DNA of 64,000 nt, from assembly GCA_001600415.1 (NCBI GenBank), contig BCJX01000009.1, forward strand, positions 724,358 through 788,357, written 5' to 3'. This stretch comes from Pascua guehoae. Taxonomy: Eukaryota > Basidiomycota > Tremellomycetes > Trichosporonales > Trichosporonaceae. The notes below the pieces were generated by a model. The model made no database searches, had not been told where the DNA came from, and saw only the letters and a program-made list of their open reading frames with translations. A program made the translations under genes and the position numbers. This document shows, in pieces, positions 23,213-35,632 of the stretch. How positions within the stretch are numbered: position 1 is the first letter of the stretch; every line of letters begins with the position of its first letter.

Positions 23213-25216
23213 CTAGGCGTCCGAGTCGGCATCGTGGTGTGCGAGAAACGCAACCTCCTCCTCGCTGCGGCCGCGGTACCGCTGCTCTTCCTGTGCCTTT
23301 GCAATGGCGCGCTTGGCGAGGTGGGTCAGGTAGACGAACAGGCCGATGCAGAGGATGATGCCGCCCCAGGTAATGTAGGCCTTTACGCGGTCGCGCTGGA
23401 GGTCTTCTTCGGTCGGGGGTGCCGGGGTAGTGGTCGAGTTGCCGTCGTGGCCTGGGTGGGGCGAGTGGCCGTCTGGGTTGTAGGCGGCCGAGAGGTCGTG
23501 GATGCCCGCGCCAATCCACGTGTGCAGGACGAGCTTGCAGAGGGAAATGGCCGTGCACGACGTGTAGGTCGTGAGGGTTAGGGTGGGCGCCGAGGCGAGA
23601 ATCACGTTGAGGAGGTTGTAGGGGTAGGGCGCGATGCGGATCAGGAGGAGGAGGTGGGGGTTGGCCGGGATGATCTGCAGGAGCGACGTGGCCGTGGGCG
23701 ACGAGGCGAGGCTGGGATGTTAGTGGTGATGGGGGTGGTGTATGATCCGATGATTGAACATTCTGACAACGGGGTGCAGAATGTGCACAGCGGTGCGAGT
23801 CAACACCTCCCGAGCGAGCTGCAACACCTCCCGAGCTCCACGGTCTGTGCCAGACATGTTCCCTACTACTCACCTCCGGGTGACAGTGTCGCGGAGCAGG
23901 GTGCGCGACACGATGAACACGATGACAGCACCAATGAGCGACGCAAGGTACGACACGACAAAGCCGTTCCACACGCCAAAGGTGTAGCCCGAGAGCACGA
24001 TGAGGGTCGAGTAGAGCGGGAGCGGGGGGATGGTGGTGATGAAGATGAGCAGGCCAAACACGACGAGGCCCTGGTATCCCATGTCGTACAGGTCTTTGCT
24101 GAGCTGGTCGAGGGCTGGAGTTGTCAGTGATCACGAGCAGGATCATGTAGGCAGCAGCTCGGGGGAGTTTCCCGCCCCGGGGCTTGGCATTGTCTGAGAC
24201 GGGGGTCTGCGGCGTCGCAGTGTCTTGGGCCGGTCACGCAGACCCTTGGAGCGGGACGCCGGTCCGTCCACATCGGCAGCTCATCGACAAAGCTGTGCAA
24301 GAACCCCCGGAGTAGGCCGCCACCACTCGTACTCACCCGCAAAGAGCTCGCCCTTCCAGAAGGCGGTCGCAAACACAAAGCCGAGGGTAGTAACGACCCA
24401 TCCGATGATGAGGCTGCGGCCGAGCGCACCGCCCTTGCAGTTACCCGACGAGGAGCGCTCGCGGACGGCGCGCCGGAGAATATCGCCGACACCAGGCCGG
24501 CGGGACTCGCCGGCGACCGAGTGCGCCCATGCGGGGGGGAACGAGATTGATGTTGGGCCCGAAGCTGGCGTGGCGGGTGTGGGGGTTGCGGCGTAGTTGT
24601 AGTCGCCGTAGGCCGAGGGAGATTGCGTGGGGTGGTGGTTGAGGGGGGACGAGGACGAGTGCCATGGTGCTTGCGAGTGGTAGTTTGTGGGCGAGCACGG
24701 GAGCGAGTAATGTCCTGGGTCTGGCGAGCGCTTCTCGCGCTTGAGGTTGAGATTTACCTGCGTCTGGCGGGACGAGCCGCCGGCATCGCGCACGCTCCCG
24801 CGCTCCTTTTCGTCAATGTCGGCCGAGACGGGGTACGTTGCGGAAATGTCAAACGATGCGCGGGTCATGGAGACGGAGCGGCGGGACCAGGACTGGCGGT
24901 GGCTGTGGCTCGCACCACGGACGTGGGCTGACGAGGGCGAGTGGCTGATGGACACGGACGTCGAGATGGGTGGTAAGCGCTGGTGGCTGCTGGTGCTGCC
25001 GGCGTGGGGAACATCGCTTGTCGTGTGGTGTTGGAACGGCGGGCGTCGGGACGATGCAGGTCCAGATGGAGACGACGGGGAAGGCAGCGAGTTGAAGGAT
25101 GGCGCAGCAGAGATCGAGGTGGGACTCGGGGTGCGCGTCATGCGCAGCGTCGCACTCGCAGACGTCGACGTCGTGGCCATTGGGGCCAGGGGCAAGAGCG
25201 GGGCCATGGTCGACAT
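23213..25216 (-). CDS. TVP38: TVP38/TMEM64-family membrane protein (VTT domain)
   Basis: Golgi or endomembrane protein of the VTT/DedA superfamily, whose members include lipid scramblases. Three exons: 25216-24337, 24114-23874 and 23711-23213; 539 residues. The first about 260 residues are a Ser/Pro/Thr-rich disordered extension. A helix follows (SLIIGWVVTTLGFVFATAFW), then the core domain: LDQLSKDLYDMGYQGLVVFG, IPPLPLYSTLIVLSGYTFG with the typical Pro-rich turn, and LLLLIRIAPYPYNLLNVILA with the family RxAPxP motif. A final helix near ITWGGIILCIGLFVYL precedes an acidic tail. The start at 25216 (MSTMAPL) was preferred to an in-frame ATG at 25480, because the intervening sequence looks like leader. 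The long N-terminal extension is common in fungal TVP38. Confidence 0.87.
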
Positions 25217-27021
25217 GGCTGGCAGGGATGGCGGGGTGGTAGAGTGTAGGATGGGAAGAGACAAGAATGAGAATGAGAATGAGAATGTGGTGTTGGGGTG
25301 GGTGGGTGGGCTGGTCCGAATGGATGGATGGCTGGGGGCCCAAGAGGGAGGCGAACAAGGGAGCGTGGGAGGCGTGGCGGCGCTGGCCGGCGATTGATCA
25401 ATGGGGGTCGGTGAGATTGGTGGACAAATAGCTCGTACACTGGCAGCTCTAGGATGCCTGCGTGTAGAAGAGTCGAGCAATGAACGAGGTGACAGTCGAC
25501 GACAACTGACGAGATGAGAAGATACGAGGGAGGGAGGGGAGATGGGGTGAGCAAATGTAAAGAGGTTTGTGGATTTGTATGTGCGGGGTGTGTGCGGCGT
25601 GCATGTGGATGGCAGTTGGCCAGTGGCCTAGTGGCTGCCATGCTGGAACGCAGTCTGTCAGGTGCAGTCAGATGTCCACTAGAGCCAAGGTTTAGAAATG
25701 TGCTCTTGTTGCCACCCATATACAATGCGCAGCAGCCATGCATCCTACCCACCCAGCGCCAGCATGCAGGTTGGCGCCAAAGAGGTTATCCTGAGGCCCT
25801 AGTCTGGGTCTAGCTAGCCCTCTTGCATAGAGAGAGAGAGAGAGAGAGAGTTGCGAGTGACACGTCTCAGGACGCAGCAACCAGGACCGACCTTGATATT
25901 CAGGGTCTCTATTCCTCTTGTCATCTCGACATATAAATCGTGTCACATTGGGCGGGCAACGAGCCAAAAAAAAACAAATGTAAAAAGTCATCTCATCCTA
26001 CTGCGGCATGCTCCATTGCATCACGCACAAGAGCGACACTACATACCCTCCCTCCCCTCCCCTTTACCCCTAGCGCCTAGCCCGAGTTTGCACGTTTGGA
26101 CACGTTTGCTATTAAAAATCAGTCCCCAAAGACCAAGACAGCGTACCAGAGTAAACCCCCTACGTCAGAGCGACGCAGGGCCACACCCCTCCCGATCGAG
26201 CATGTCCATCATGTCCATCCTGCAACCTCTTCGTTCACCGGATCACGGGCCTCGACATCCTGCAATCCTGCAATCCTGCAATCCTCTCAACCTATCCAGC
26301 TGCCAGCTGCCAGCTGCCAAACCCGCGATCGCATCTCCAGAACCCACATCACGGATTGCCGACCAGCCGAGCCTCCTGTTCCCCAATTCATTGTCCATTG
26401 CCCCCAGATGCCAATCTGGGGCCGTTGGCGCAAGACGGGTTGACGGTATTTTCAGGCCCACAGGCGGTCGCCAAGCCTTGGCCAGATTCGAGGCTCTGGA
26501 CTCGACGAGGCGTATACTGCCGTACGTCCTGCCGTGCCGTGCCGGGGTGCCTTGCCGCCCTGCGCAAGCTCGGACCATTGTCAGAATGCCGACCTGCCGC
26601 ATGGCGGCCACATGCCAGCCACGAGGATGGCCGGCTTTGGCGGGGCTGGCCGGGCGAGTACGTTGAATGCACGAATGGGCCGTTGCGGATCCGAGCCGGC
26701 GCGCTCGGCGTGCCCGGTGCATTGGTGCTTGCAATGCTCTCGCCGTGATAATCGGCAAACTGCAAGCTGGCCTACCGACCTACCGGCCTGCAGACTGCAC
26801 ACTGCACACTGCACACTGCAGAAACCAGATCCCAAGTCTAGGGCCGATTCCACCGCGAGCGCAATCACCAGTCCGCGAGACAGGTCCAAGGGGTTGCCGC
26901 ATCGGTGCCTGTCCTCTGACGCGTTTGCCCACTGTCTCTCTCTGTGCATCACTCCCTGCCCACCATTTGCGCCCCCCGCCAAGACTCAACAAGTTCTATA
27001 CATGAGGTGGGAGGTGCAATG
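25217..27021. other. 1.8-kb intergenic region with microsatellites
   Basis: No gene recognised. It holds an (AG)11 tract at about 25829-25850, ATCCTGCA copies near 26257-26285, CAGCTGC copies near 26300-26320 and CTGCACA copies near 26793-26822. The 5' part is the promoter of TVP38. Confidence 0.55.
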
Positions 27022-28769
27022 CTATGGTGTGCTCGTGCTCGTGCTTGTGCTTGTATGTGGTGTTCCCGTTCCCGCGCCCGTGCTCGTCGCCGCCACTTTG
27101 GCCGCTGGGGCCGCGTCCGCTCGGCCCGCGTCTTCATTCGTCTCACTCTGTCGTCTCCTCTCCTGCGGCGTATCCTGCGACACGCCTCCCCTGGCCCCGC
27201 TCGTCTCAGCCTCTGCGCCAGTTTCGGTCTCCGCCGCCGACGATTCACTGGGGCGTCCACTCGACTCGGAGCTCGACAAGTCACTCTTGTCTTCGGCACC
27301 ACTCCCACTTTCTGCCAGTGCGCGGCGCCGATGCTGCGCCGTCTTGCGGTTCCTCCGGAGAGAACGCTTAATCTCAGAAGCGCTACCTTCGCGGAGCAGC
27401 ATGGCGCGCTCCTCGAGCGCGAGGCGGCGCTCCTCAAGCCCCAGGCGGCGCATCTCGAGAGCATTCTCCTCGCCGCGGCGCACACTGGCCTCCACTGCGG
27501 GGTACAACTTTTGGTTCAAGCCGCCGACCTCGGCCTTGAATTTGACCATTTGCACGAGCATCTGGTGGACGGGTGCGGGGACACCAAGGCGCTGGCCGAG
27601 AGAGACGAGAAAGCCGTTGATATAGTCGATTTCCGTCACGCGGCCCGACTTTACGTCCATGGCCATCGAGCTCGTATTGTCGCGCGTTGCGGCAATGACG
27701 TCGTGCACGCGCTGCAGAATGCTCTCGCGCGAAAACAGGCGGACCGTGTCTGGCGCGGGCGGGTGCGCGCCCGAGAGATTGTGGAGGTAGGACGTGAGGA
27801 TGGCGCTCGTCTCGCCCACCGTCTGCTGGACGAGCCTGTGGCCTGGCGATGACCGGTGCAGCGCGCCGTTGCGGAGGTATCCGCCGCCGAGGACAGCGGT
27901 GAGAGGGTTGATTGTCGCGTTGACCGCGAGCTTTAGCAAGAGCTCGTGGTACAGGTGTGGCATGGGGAGGAGGGTGGGCGACAAGGGAGACATGGACAGC
28001 AGCGCCTCGAGCGTGGCATACACATTGGCCACGTCTGCACTTGGCGGCCGAGGAAGCGGTAGTGTCGGCGACAGCGGCGGCGTGAGGGCCGGGAGGTCGC
28101 CCACGTGACGCCCCCACAACCACGACTCCATGTCGACACGCTCGCGCGGGTCGTTGATAACACCCCACTTGATGGCCCCCTGCCCCGGCCGGCTCATGTG
28201 GAGCACGCTCCCGGCCTCGCCCGTGCGCGTCACGCCGTGCGTCGTTGTCCCCAAGATGAAATGCGGCCGCGTATTTGGTTCGGGCCAAAACTTTGCGCAC
28301 AACTCGTCGTACACGCCCATCCCATTTTGCAAGAGTGCAATCACAGAGCTCGGCGAGATGCGTGATCGAAGCCCCGCGATCGCGCCTTCGGTCGCCGGGG
28401 TTTTGGTGCACACAATCAGCGACTCGATGGGACCCCCAGCGTTCACCACGTCGACGCTCCCGGCCGCAATCGCCGCGGCGAGACCAGGCGCCTTGGCCGG
28501 GTTGGACACGTCGAGCTCGTACCCCTCGCTCGTGACCGTCTCTCCTCCATTTTGGGCCACTGTAAGCGCCGGACCGCGTCGTGGAGATGGTCCGTCCCGC
28601 AAGTGTTTGCGTTTGTGGAACGCGTCCGCGTTGCGCACAACGAGACACACATCGGCCGTGGGCTGCGCGAGACGGAGGTGGTGCGCGACGAGCGTGCCTA
28701 TTGACCCGATGCCGAGCTGACGTGTGAGCTGGATGCAAGGTGGGGATTTCTCACCACATGGAACCGCAT
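27022..28769 (-). CDS. 2-dehydropantoate 2-reductase (ketopantoate reductase family) with long C-terminal tail
   Basis: NADPH-dependent reduction of ketopantoate to pantoate for pantothenate and CoA synthesis, if the catalytic assignment holds. A 15-nt first exon (28769-28755, MRFHV) joins exon 28716-27022 across a 38-nt intron, giving the Rossmann start MRFHVLGIGSIGTLVAHHLR with GxGxxG; 569 residues in all. Family marks follow: DVCLVVRNADAFHKR, VTSEGYELDVS, LIVCTKTPAT, VIALLQNGMGV, and in the C-terminal domain LLLKLAVNATINPLTAVLGG (the catalytic Lys-Asn helix) and SSMAMDVKSGRVTEIDYING. The reductase fold should end near residue 400. A heptad-rich basic stretch (RRLGLEERRLALEERAM) and a low-complexity Ser/Glu/Thr tail follow. 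Standard enzymes are 300-350 residues, so the tail is extra. Related fungal paralogues with unknown substrate exist, so pantoate is likely but not proven. Confidence 0.85.
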
Positions 28770-29739
28770 GCTGGTGTGGCTAGATGCGGTGCTGGTGCTG
28801 GCTGCATGCCCCGGGTGCGATTAGAGGCTGTGTAGAGGCTTGGTGGTGGTGGATGTTGATTTCGACATTTGCTGTGTGGCAAACTCTTTGCCGATGACGG
28901 CTACCTGGAGAGGGAGAGGAGTGGAGGTTGTGGGCGGGAGGAGTGTGCCTCTGCGGAAGCAAATGTCCAAACTCCGATTACTCCGCTCATGTTCAGAACA
29001 AGACGGGCAGACGCGTCCTGTCGCCTCCCTTCGCATGCATGCACAAACGCGAGAAGCGGGCGAGCCTGTACGGACATGAGCAATGCACGCGACCACTCTG
29101 TATTATTTATTTTTGTAATATGCATGCATCTGTGCGGTTTTGGTCGGGCTAGAGGCGAGGCGAGGTGGTGGCGAGATGACGAGGGGTGTAAAATGAATTC
29201 TGTTGGTCGGTCAGATGTGGGTGTGGGTGTGGTGTGGACCACGCTCCCACCGCGTGCCTCGTGTGCTGCATGTGCTGGCTGTGCCAAAAGTTGGCAGCGC
29301 GGTCACTGGCCACTGGCCACTGGCCCAGTCGCGCCGCCCACTTGCATCATTTGCATTCTCAACTCTTCCACCCCCCCTCTCCTCTCTTCTTCTTCTTCTT
29401 CTCTTGTCTCCCCCCCACTCCCCATCGCTTTACCTCTCAGCACTACCACAAGCACGGCGCACAGACGCCCCAACATTATCAACACTCGCACATTCACCCA
29501 CAACAGTGAGTCTCCTCTTCGCCTTCTTTTTCACCCCGCCCGACGCTCTGTCTCTTTATTGTTCGTCACCTTCTTCCACCCAATCGTTTGTGCTTCTTTC
29601 GCACCAGCCCCCCCGCCATCTTGTGATCAACCTTTTAATCTCCAACTCGCTCCTGTCTCTCACCACATTGTCATTCCATCTTCACCCGCTGTTTTTTTCT
29701 CTTCCACACAACCACCCACAACCAACTCACACGCACCAG
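28770..29739. promoter_or_regulatory. Divergent promoter region of the reductase and GYF genes
   Basis: 970 bp between two divergent starts. Next to 29740 the plus strand is pyrimidine- and CA-rich (29340-29735), with a possible leader intron starting at a GTGAGT near 29506; this is typical 5' leader sequence. Exact elements cannot be set from sequence alone. Confidence 0.5.
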
Positions 29740-32700
29740 ATGTCCATGCACTTTGCCCCCCAATGGGTCAAGCCCATCAAGCCCACTGGCTCGGCACTCA
29801 CGCCGACGCACGAGGCGCCGTCGCCGCAGGCAAAGACGGGTGCCTCTGCTGCTGCAGCGATGGCACCGGGATCGCCCTTCCCCGCGCTCGTCCAGCAGCC
29901 GCGCTCTGGTTCGCCTACCACCGCCGCCCCTCCCAACCCGCCGCTGTCGTACTCGCGCGTCACCCACACGCCCGCCTCGCCTTCGTTCCCGGGAGATGGC
30001 TACTTCCCCTACACGGGTGATGCGCCGAATGGTGGTGGCGATACGAGGAACCCGTTCCGCTACAGCCGCGAGCAGATTCTCGGCGTCTGGGACGAAGACA
30101 AGTTTAAAGAACGCCCCATCGAGCTCATGCAAATGGCGGAAAACGGCGGTGTCCTTGTGAGCAAGAACATTGTCAAACCCGTCGGCCTGCGCGACCTCAA
30201 CGAGATTGAGAAGCGGGTAAGCAATTGTGACATGACCATGTCTATTCCGTGCTGGACGAGGACCCCGGCATGCCGATACAATGGGCTGACATGTCCCGCA
30301 GCTTCTCTCGACGTCGGTCCACCCTGCCATGGCCCAACGTCGTCCCCAGACGCACAACAATCCTGCCGATCCGGCCTCGCCGATGAATCGCCGTGCGCCC
30401 CAGCCAGCTCCCAAGGATGCCTCTGGCCCCACTCCACAGCCAGCCGGCCGTGGTGCAGGCTTTGGGGGCTTTGGCCGCGGCGAGGGCGGAGCGTTCGGCG
30501 GCTCGAAGTACTCGGGCGCCCTCGCAGACAGCGGCGATCGCAACGATCGTAGCACCAGCAGTGGCGGTGGCGGACGTCAGCCCGGCGCCCTGGGCGGTGG
30601 CTTTGGTGGTGTAGCCAAACGCACCCAGCGCCGCGATGCCGACGACTCGCCGCTGCGCCCCTCGGCGGCCTCCAATTGGCGGCCTACCGTTAAGACGGGG
30701 TCGGGCACCTTTGAGGGCGTGCTTGGGTTTGGCAATTCGCCCATCTCTCCCGCTGGCCAGACTGGACCCGGCGAGCCGAACGGCAAGCACGACGATGGCG
30801 ACCGTGGCGGCTGGTCGTCTTCGGGCCAGCTCAAGTGGCGCCCTTCTGCTGCCCCGCAGGAAGACAAGCAAGACTCTGCGTTTGATGAGGGTCCTGCCGC
30901 CGACCAGCAGGCGCCGCAGCAGCAGCAACAGCAACAGCAGCAACAGCAACAGGAGCAGCTGCATCACCAGCAGCCCAACGCCACGCAGATGCGCGAGCCG
31001 ACGCCGCCGTCGCAGCATGGCGCTCGTGCCGAGACTCCGCAGCAGGAGAGGCAGGAGCGCGAGGACCGCGGCGCCATGAACTGGTTTTACCGCGACCCCA
31101 ATGGCCAGGAGCAGGGTCCATTCACTGGCAACCAGATGCACGAATGGTACTCGCACTCATACTTCAAGGACGACCTGCCCATTCGTCGCCAGCACGAAAC
31201 GACGTTCTACTCGCTCGCCGAACTCAAGACGCAGACGGCCAACGCGGTACAGCCCTTCCTCTCGGCGCCTCGTCCTCGTCTCCCTCCCAACCTCCCGATC
31301 CCCCACTCAGTTTTGCAGGCCGCTGCCCCCGGCGGTCTGATTGAACCGTTCCAGAACCTCGCCATGCACGCCACGCCGCCTCAGCAGCAGCACTATGCCC
31401 CTGCTGGCGGCATCAACCACTACCAAAGCCCCTACTCCCAGAACCAGTACAACGCGCCGTCGTACTTTGGTGGCCAGCAAGGCTGGAGTGCTGCGCCGGG
31501 CACTCAGAGCCCCGCCCGCAACCTCAACATGTACGGCTCGATCGGCCCCAATGCCGGCGCGTTTGGCTACCAGGGCCCCATTGGCACGCCGCCCGTTCAG
31601 CGCCAGGATATGTTTGCGCCCGCCATCGGCCAGCCCTCGCCGTGGGGTTCTCCTGCTCAGTCCACCGTCCAGCAGACTGTCCAGCCTACCGGTGGCTGGC
31701 AGCAGCCGGTGCAGCCGATGCAGCCGCAGATGATGCAGCAGCAACAGCAGCCCATGATCCCCGCACCTATTGCCCCTCAGCACCATGTCGAGCCTCCCGC
31801 CCCCGAGCCGTACTTCCCGCCCACCGAGCCTGTCGCCGAGCCCGCGCCCGCGCCTGCGCCCGCTCCCGCTCCGGTTCCAGAGCCAGAGGCCTCCCCAGAA
31901 CCCGAGCCGGAGGTTGTTGTTCCCGAGCCCAAGCCCGAGCCGGTGGCGGAGCCCGAGCCGATCCCAGAGCCTACTCCCGAGCCCGAGCCCGAGCCCGTCG
32001 TTGAGGAGACAGAGCCCGAGCCCGAGCCCGTTGTCGAGTCTGAGCCGGCGCCTGCGCCCAAGTCTGTCTGGGGCCAGAAGTCTGGCAAGACGCCCAGCCG
32101 CAAGTCGTCCAACACGAGCCCTACCCCTGCTCAGGCGGCCGCACTCCCCGTGTCCAAGCTTCCCCCCGCTCACGCCTCGCTCCCGCCCAAGCCTGTCGCT
32201 GCCACTGCCGCGGCCGCTGCTGCTGCCAAGGAGGCGGCTTCTGCTCCCCCCAAGGCGGCCACGCCCGTCGAAAAGACTGCCCCCAAGCCCGCGCCGTGGG
32301 CAACCGCCGAAAAGCCTCAGGCGACCGGCCCGTCGCTCCGCGAGATCCAGGAGGCCGAGACGCGCCAGGCCGAGGCACGCCGCGCTCTGCGCGAGAGTGC
32401 GCGTGCGTCGGCGTCGCCCGCCCCGCAGCTCGTCCCCACCGCGAGCACCGACGACATTCCTACTTCGCTCTCGTGGGGTCTTCCCCAGCAGGGCAGCAAG
32501 GCCTACGCGCCCGCGCCCCCTTCGTCGTCGTCGCCTGCCCCCGCTTGGGGTGGTGGCAGCGACGGCCCGAAGAAGACGCTCAAGCAGATCCAGGAGGAGG
32601 AGGAGCGCCGCAAGCACAAGCAGGAGGCGCAGGTGCGCGCCGCGCAGGCGTCGGTCGGTGCTGCCGCCCCCAAGCGCGGTTACGCCGATCTTGCATCGAC

Positions 32701-33317
32701 TGTGAGTATACTGAGGCACGTTCTCTTAAGTTGTTTCCTTGCTGATATCCCAGAACATGCCCACTGCAGCCCAGGCCGCCGCCGCCGCCGCGCAGGGCTG
32801 GACGACTGTCGGCGCCGCCGGCAAGGTGACTGCCGCGCCGCCCAAGTCGGCCGCGACGATCGCCAAGCCCACCGCGCCCGTAGTTACCAAGGCCGCTCCA
32901 GCCCCCAAGCCCGCCGTCCCCGCGGCCGTCAAGGCCAACGGCGCGAGCGGCGACGACCAGCCCTCTGTCGAATTCATCCGCTGGACAAAGCAGGCCCTCA
33001 CGGGCCTCACGGTCAACATTGACGACTTTGTCCAGATGCTCCTCCAGTTCCCCGTCGACCAGCCCACCGCCGCGCGCACCGAGACGCTCGAGATTATCGC
33101 CGAGATGGTGTACGCGTCATCGTCGACCCTCGACGGCCGCCGCTTTGCCCAGGAATTCGTCACCCGCCGCAAGGCCGACGCTACCCGCGCCGCCTCGGGA
33201 TCCCGCCCTGTTCAGAAGATTGCGAGCCTCGCCGACGTCGTCAAGACGCAGCCAAAGCCGCCCGCCGCCGACGTCGGCTTCAAGGTCGTAAAGGCCAAGA
33301 AGGGACGTCGTGGATAG
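29740..33317 (+). CDS. GYF-domain protein (SMY2/GIGYF type)
   Basis: Adaptor that binds proline-rich partners, linked in other fungi to mRNA repression, turnover and ER-Golgi traffic. Three exons: 29740-30216, 30302-32701 and 32754-33317; 1146 residues. The N-terminus starts [15 protein letters not shown], and the [13 protein letters not shown] motif near residue 110 resembles the conserved 4E-binding-like segment of GIGYF proteins. A Gly/Arg-rich part and a poly-Gln run follow. The GYF domain at about 416-475 reads [35 protein letters not shown], with the defining GP[F/Y] signature. After it come a Gln/Pro-rich region, an extended Pro-Glu repeat (PEPEPEP), Ala/Lys-rich segments and a C-terminal folded part ([24 protein letters not shown]). 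The end [10 protein letters not shown] is a common GYF-protein tail. Confidence 0.9.
30915..30960. repeat. CAG/CAA tract coding poly-glutamine in the GYF gene
   Basis: Mixed CAG and CAA codons encode about 13 glutamines ahead of the GYF domain. Codon mixing should limit slippage. Confidence 0.85.
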
Positions 33318-34292
33318 TGGCTGGGTGTTTGTGGATAATGGGGAGTGCGTAGTGGGTAGTGGATGGTAGAAGGGGAGAGGGCTGGCTTGACTGTTATACA
33401 ACTCTGCTATTGCACTCGCTGCATGCCTGTTGCGGCCTGTCGGTGCACATGTTGCGCGTCTTGTAGTGTCGATGCATCGTGCACTGTTGCAATGTGCCTT
33501 GTTGCTTGTGGCAGGGTGGTGGGCGACGCAGTGCATGTACAGAATGTTACTGGAACTGCATGCGGGTATTATGTACAAATGACTCGGGCGACTGCAGGGG
33601 CGTACAGGGAAATCAGGACGTTGGGTGTTTGGCGGCTTGGTGGTAGAAATGGTGGCAGAACTAGCCGAGTGTGGCACCCGAATGTGGCACTTTGGACCGT
33701 TTGGGGTACCCATGCACTTTGGCGTGGCGCTCGCCACGAACACACACGACGCTGCAATGCGGTATTCGTGCCAACACGAGTACGAGCGCGTGCGATAATG
33801 CTACCAGCTGGCACCGTGATCCCAATCTCAACCTCGAGCCTCGCGTCAACCCTGCGACGGGACTGTTCCATGCCCCACGCACCGCCGATCCAACGCTCCC
33901 GTGCCCATATATGCAGAGTCACCAGATGTACCTACACCAAAAACCAACTTTTCGGATCTATGACACACAAAAAAAGTCAATGTACTGTACAGCCACGGCG
34001 GGGGAAGAAAGACCCAGAGAGCCCAGAGCGAACGGGGGGCGGGGAGTGCGAGAGGAATGCGAAAATGCGGCGGGGAAGGGCGGGCAGTGCGGAAACGGAT
34101 CGGGATGGCGTTGCGGGGGATACGTGTGGATACGTGCAGGGGGAACGAGGGTGGTGGAGGCTAGGAATAGGGTGGGATCCAAAAGGGGACACCGTTGCGT
34201 GTGCTGTTGTTATGTTTTTACTTTTGTTTTGGACGCTGGGGTTTGCGTTTGCGAGTGGTGGTTCTAGTCGTTGCCTGCCCCTCCCTCAGCCC
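33318..34292. other. Convergent intergenic region
   Basis: It lies between two gene 3' ends. No gene, RNA or repeat array seen. Confidence 0.5.
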
Positions 34293-34946
34293 TCACGTCC
34301 ACCGCCCGAGACCAGCTGGGCCTGCACCCTCCCAGTACACGGGCCACTCCTTTGGCCAGGGGGGACACGGCGTGGGCTCCTTTACGACCTTTGCGGCGTG
34401 GATGCGGAAGATGCGCACAACCTCGTCTTCAATGCAGCAGTCGGGCGTCGGGGGGCGCGTGTGCGTGAGGGCCGTGTGGGCCGGCGAGCTCGAGAGCGAG
34501 GGGCACGGCGTGGGCGGCGCGGGGCGTGCGAGTGTGTGGATGTGGGCTGGGGCGGTGTGGTCGTGTCGGTGGATGGGGTGGTGGTCGACACTGGAAGAGT
34601 CGGTTGGGTGGTTGTGGTCAAGGTGGCTGGTGCCAACGTCAACATTGTGGATCGTGCTCGGCCGCGGGCTTGGGGCTAAGATGTGGATGGACGCCGGGGG
34701 CGACGGGGTCTGGGATCCAGCCAGACGGACGCCTTTCTCGGGGATCGGGACAACGGCTCCAGTGGACAGGAGGTGCTCGCCTTCAGGGACAGGGGGCATG
34801 GCAGAGGGAGCAGTGCCAGAAATCCAAGTGGGCGAGGGCGTAACGAGCGTGCTCGCCGACGAGTGCGAGTGGGCCGTGGTGCGCGTCCAGGTCGTAGAGG
34901 GTGTAGGCGATGGGACGCGCGAGTGCGGCTCTGGCGCGTGCGCCAT
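34293..34946 (-). CDS. Hypothetical His/Thr/Pro-rich protein
   Basis: One open frame of 217 residues with GC-rich third positions, starting MAHAPEPHSRVPSP. Most of it is low-complexity (His, Thr, Ser, Pro). The C-terminus is more ordered: CCIEDEVVRIFRIHAAKVVK, then PCPPWPKEWPVYWEGAGPAG, ending GLGRWT. The Trp/Pro-rich end looks like a conserved short motif, but I cannot name a family. A GTGAGG just at the stop could be a donor; splicing to a TAG acceptor 33 bases on would replace the last residue with a basic tail (TTTRKRKPQRPKQK). Cellular role unknown. Confidence 0.5.
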   Translation of the reverse strand: MAHAPEPHSRVPSPTPSTTWTRTTAHSHSSASTLVTPSPTWISGTAPSAMPPVPEGEHLLSTGAVVPIPEKGVRLAGSQTPSPPASIHILAPSPRPSTIHNVDVGTSHLDHNHPTDSSSVDHHPIHRHDHTAPAHIHTLARPAPPTPCPSLSSSPAHTALTHTRPPTPDCCIEDEVVRIFRIHAAKVVKEPTPCPPWPKEWPVYWEGAGPAGLGRWT

Positions 34947-35632
34947 GGCGGCAGAAGAGTTCTGGACGGGGTCTGTCAGTGTACGCGAGTGTAGGACGAG
35001 CGTGAGGCGAGCGTGAGGCGATTCAACAGTCCCCCGTGGCGGAGAGTGTCATGGAGCGGGAGAAACGAGGCGAGGGCGGCGATGGGGGCGTGGGCGCGAC
35101 ACAGAGAGTTGACGAGGTTCAGGTAAAGGGACCGAAATGGACGGAGATGAAATGTGTAATTTGTTGCGAGCGCCCGGGCGTGATGGATGGTTGAGCCGTA
35201 GGTTTAGGCAGAGCGCGTTGTGTGGGTGTGTGGCGTAAACAGCGTCAAGAAGGAAGAGTTTGGTCGGGGTCGAGGTCGGGTCGAGTCAAGGGATGGTGTG
35301 AGCAGGTGTGGACCAAGCACGATACCAGGCAGGAGGGGTACCAGACAGGATGCCAAGCAAGATAACAAGCAGGGGTAGAATGGGACATGTGTGCCAGTCC
35401 CGGGGCGAGGAATCAGAGCACAAAACCCGAGAACAAGGAAGGTTGTACACATGGGATAGTGGCGAAGGCGAGGCCGGGCCGAAGCAACGGGATACTGGAC
35501 TTGGCCTCGAGTTGGCGTCTGGCCTGGTCCGGCTTGGGCCTCGGCGCGAAAAGTCGAGTGTGTTACGCCAGCAGCCGGTGATAGTGCATGGAAAAGGGGG
35601 AAGGGGTAAAGGGGTAGAGTGGCCAGACTGAA
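34947..35632. other. Intergenic region
   Basis: It contains the presumed promoter of the 34293-34946 gene; nothing else recognised. Confidence 0.5.
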
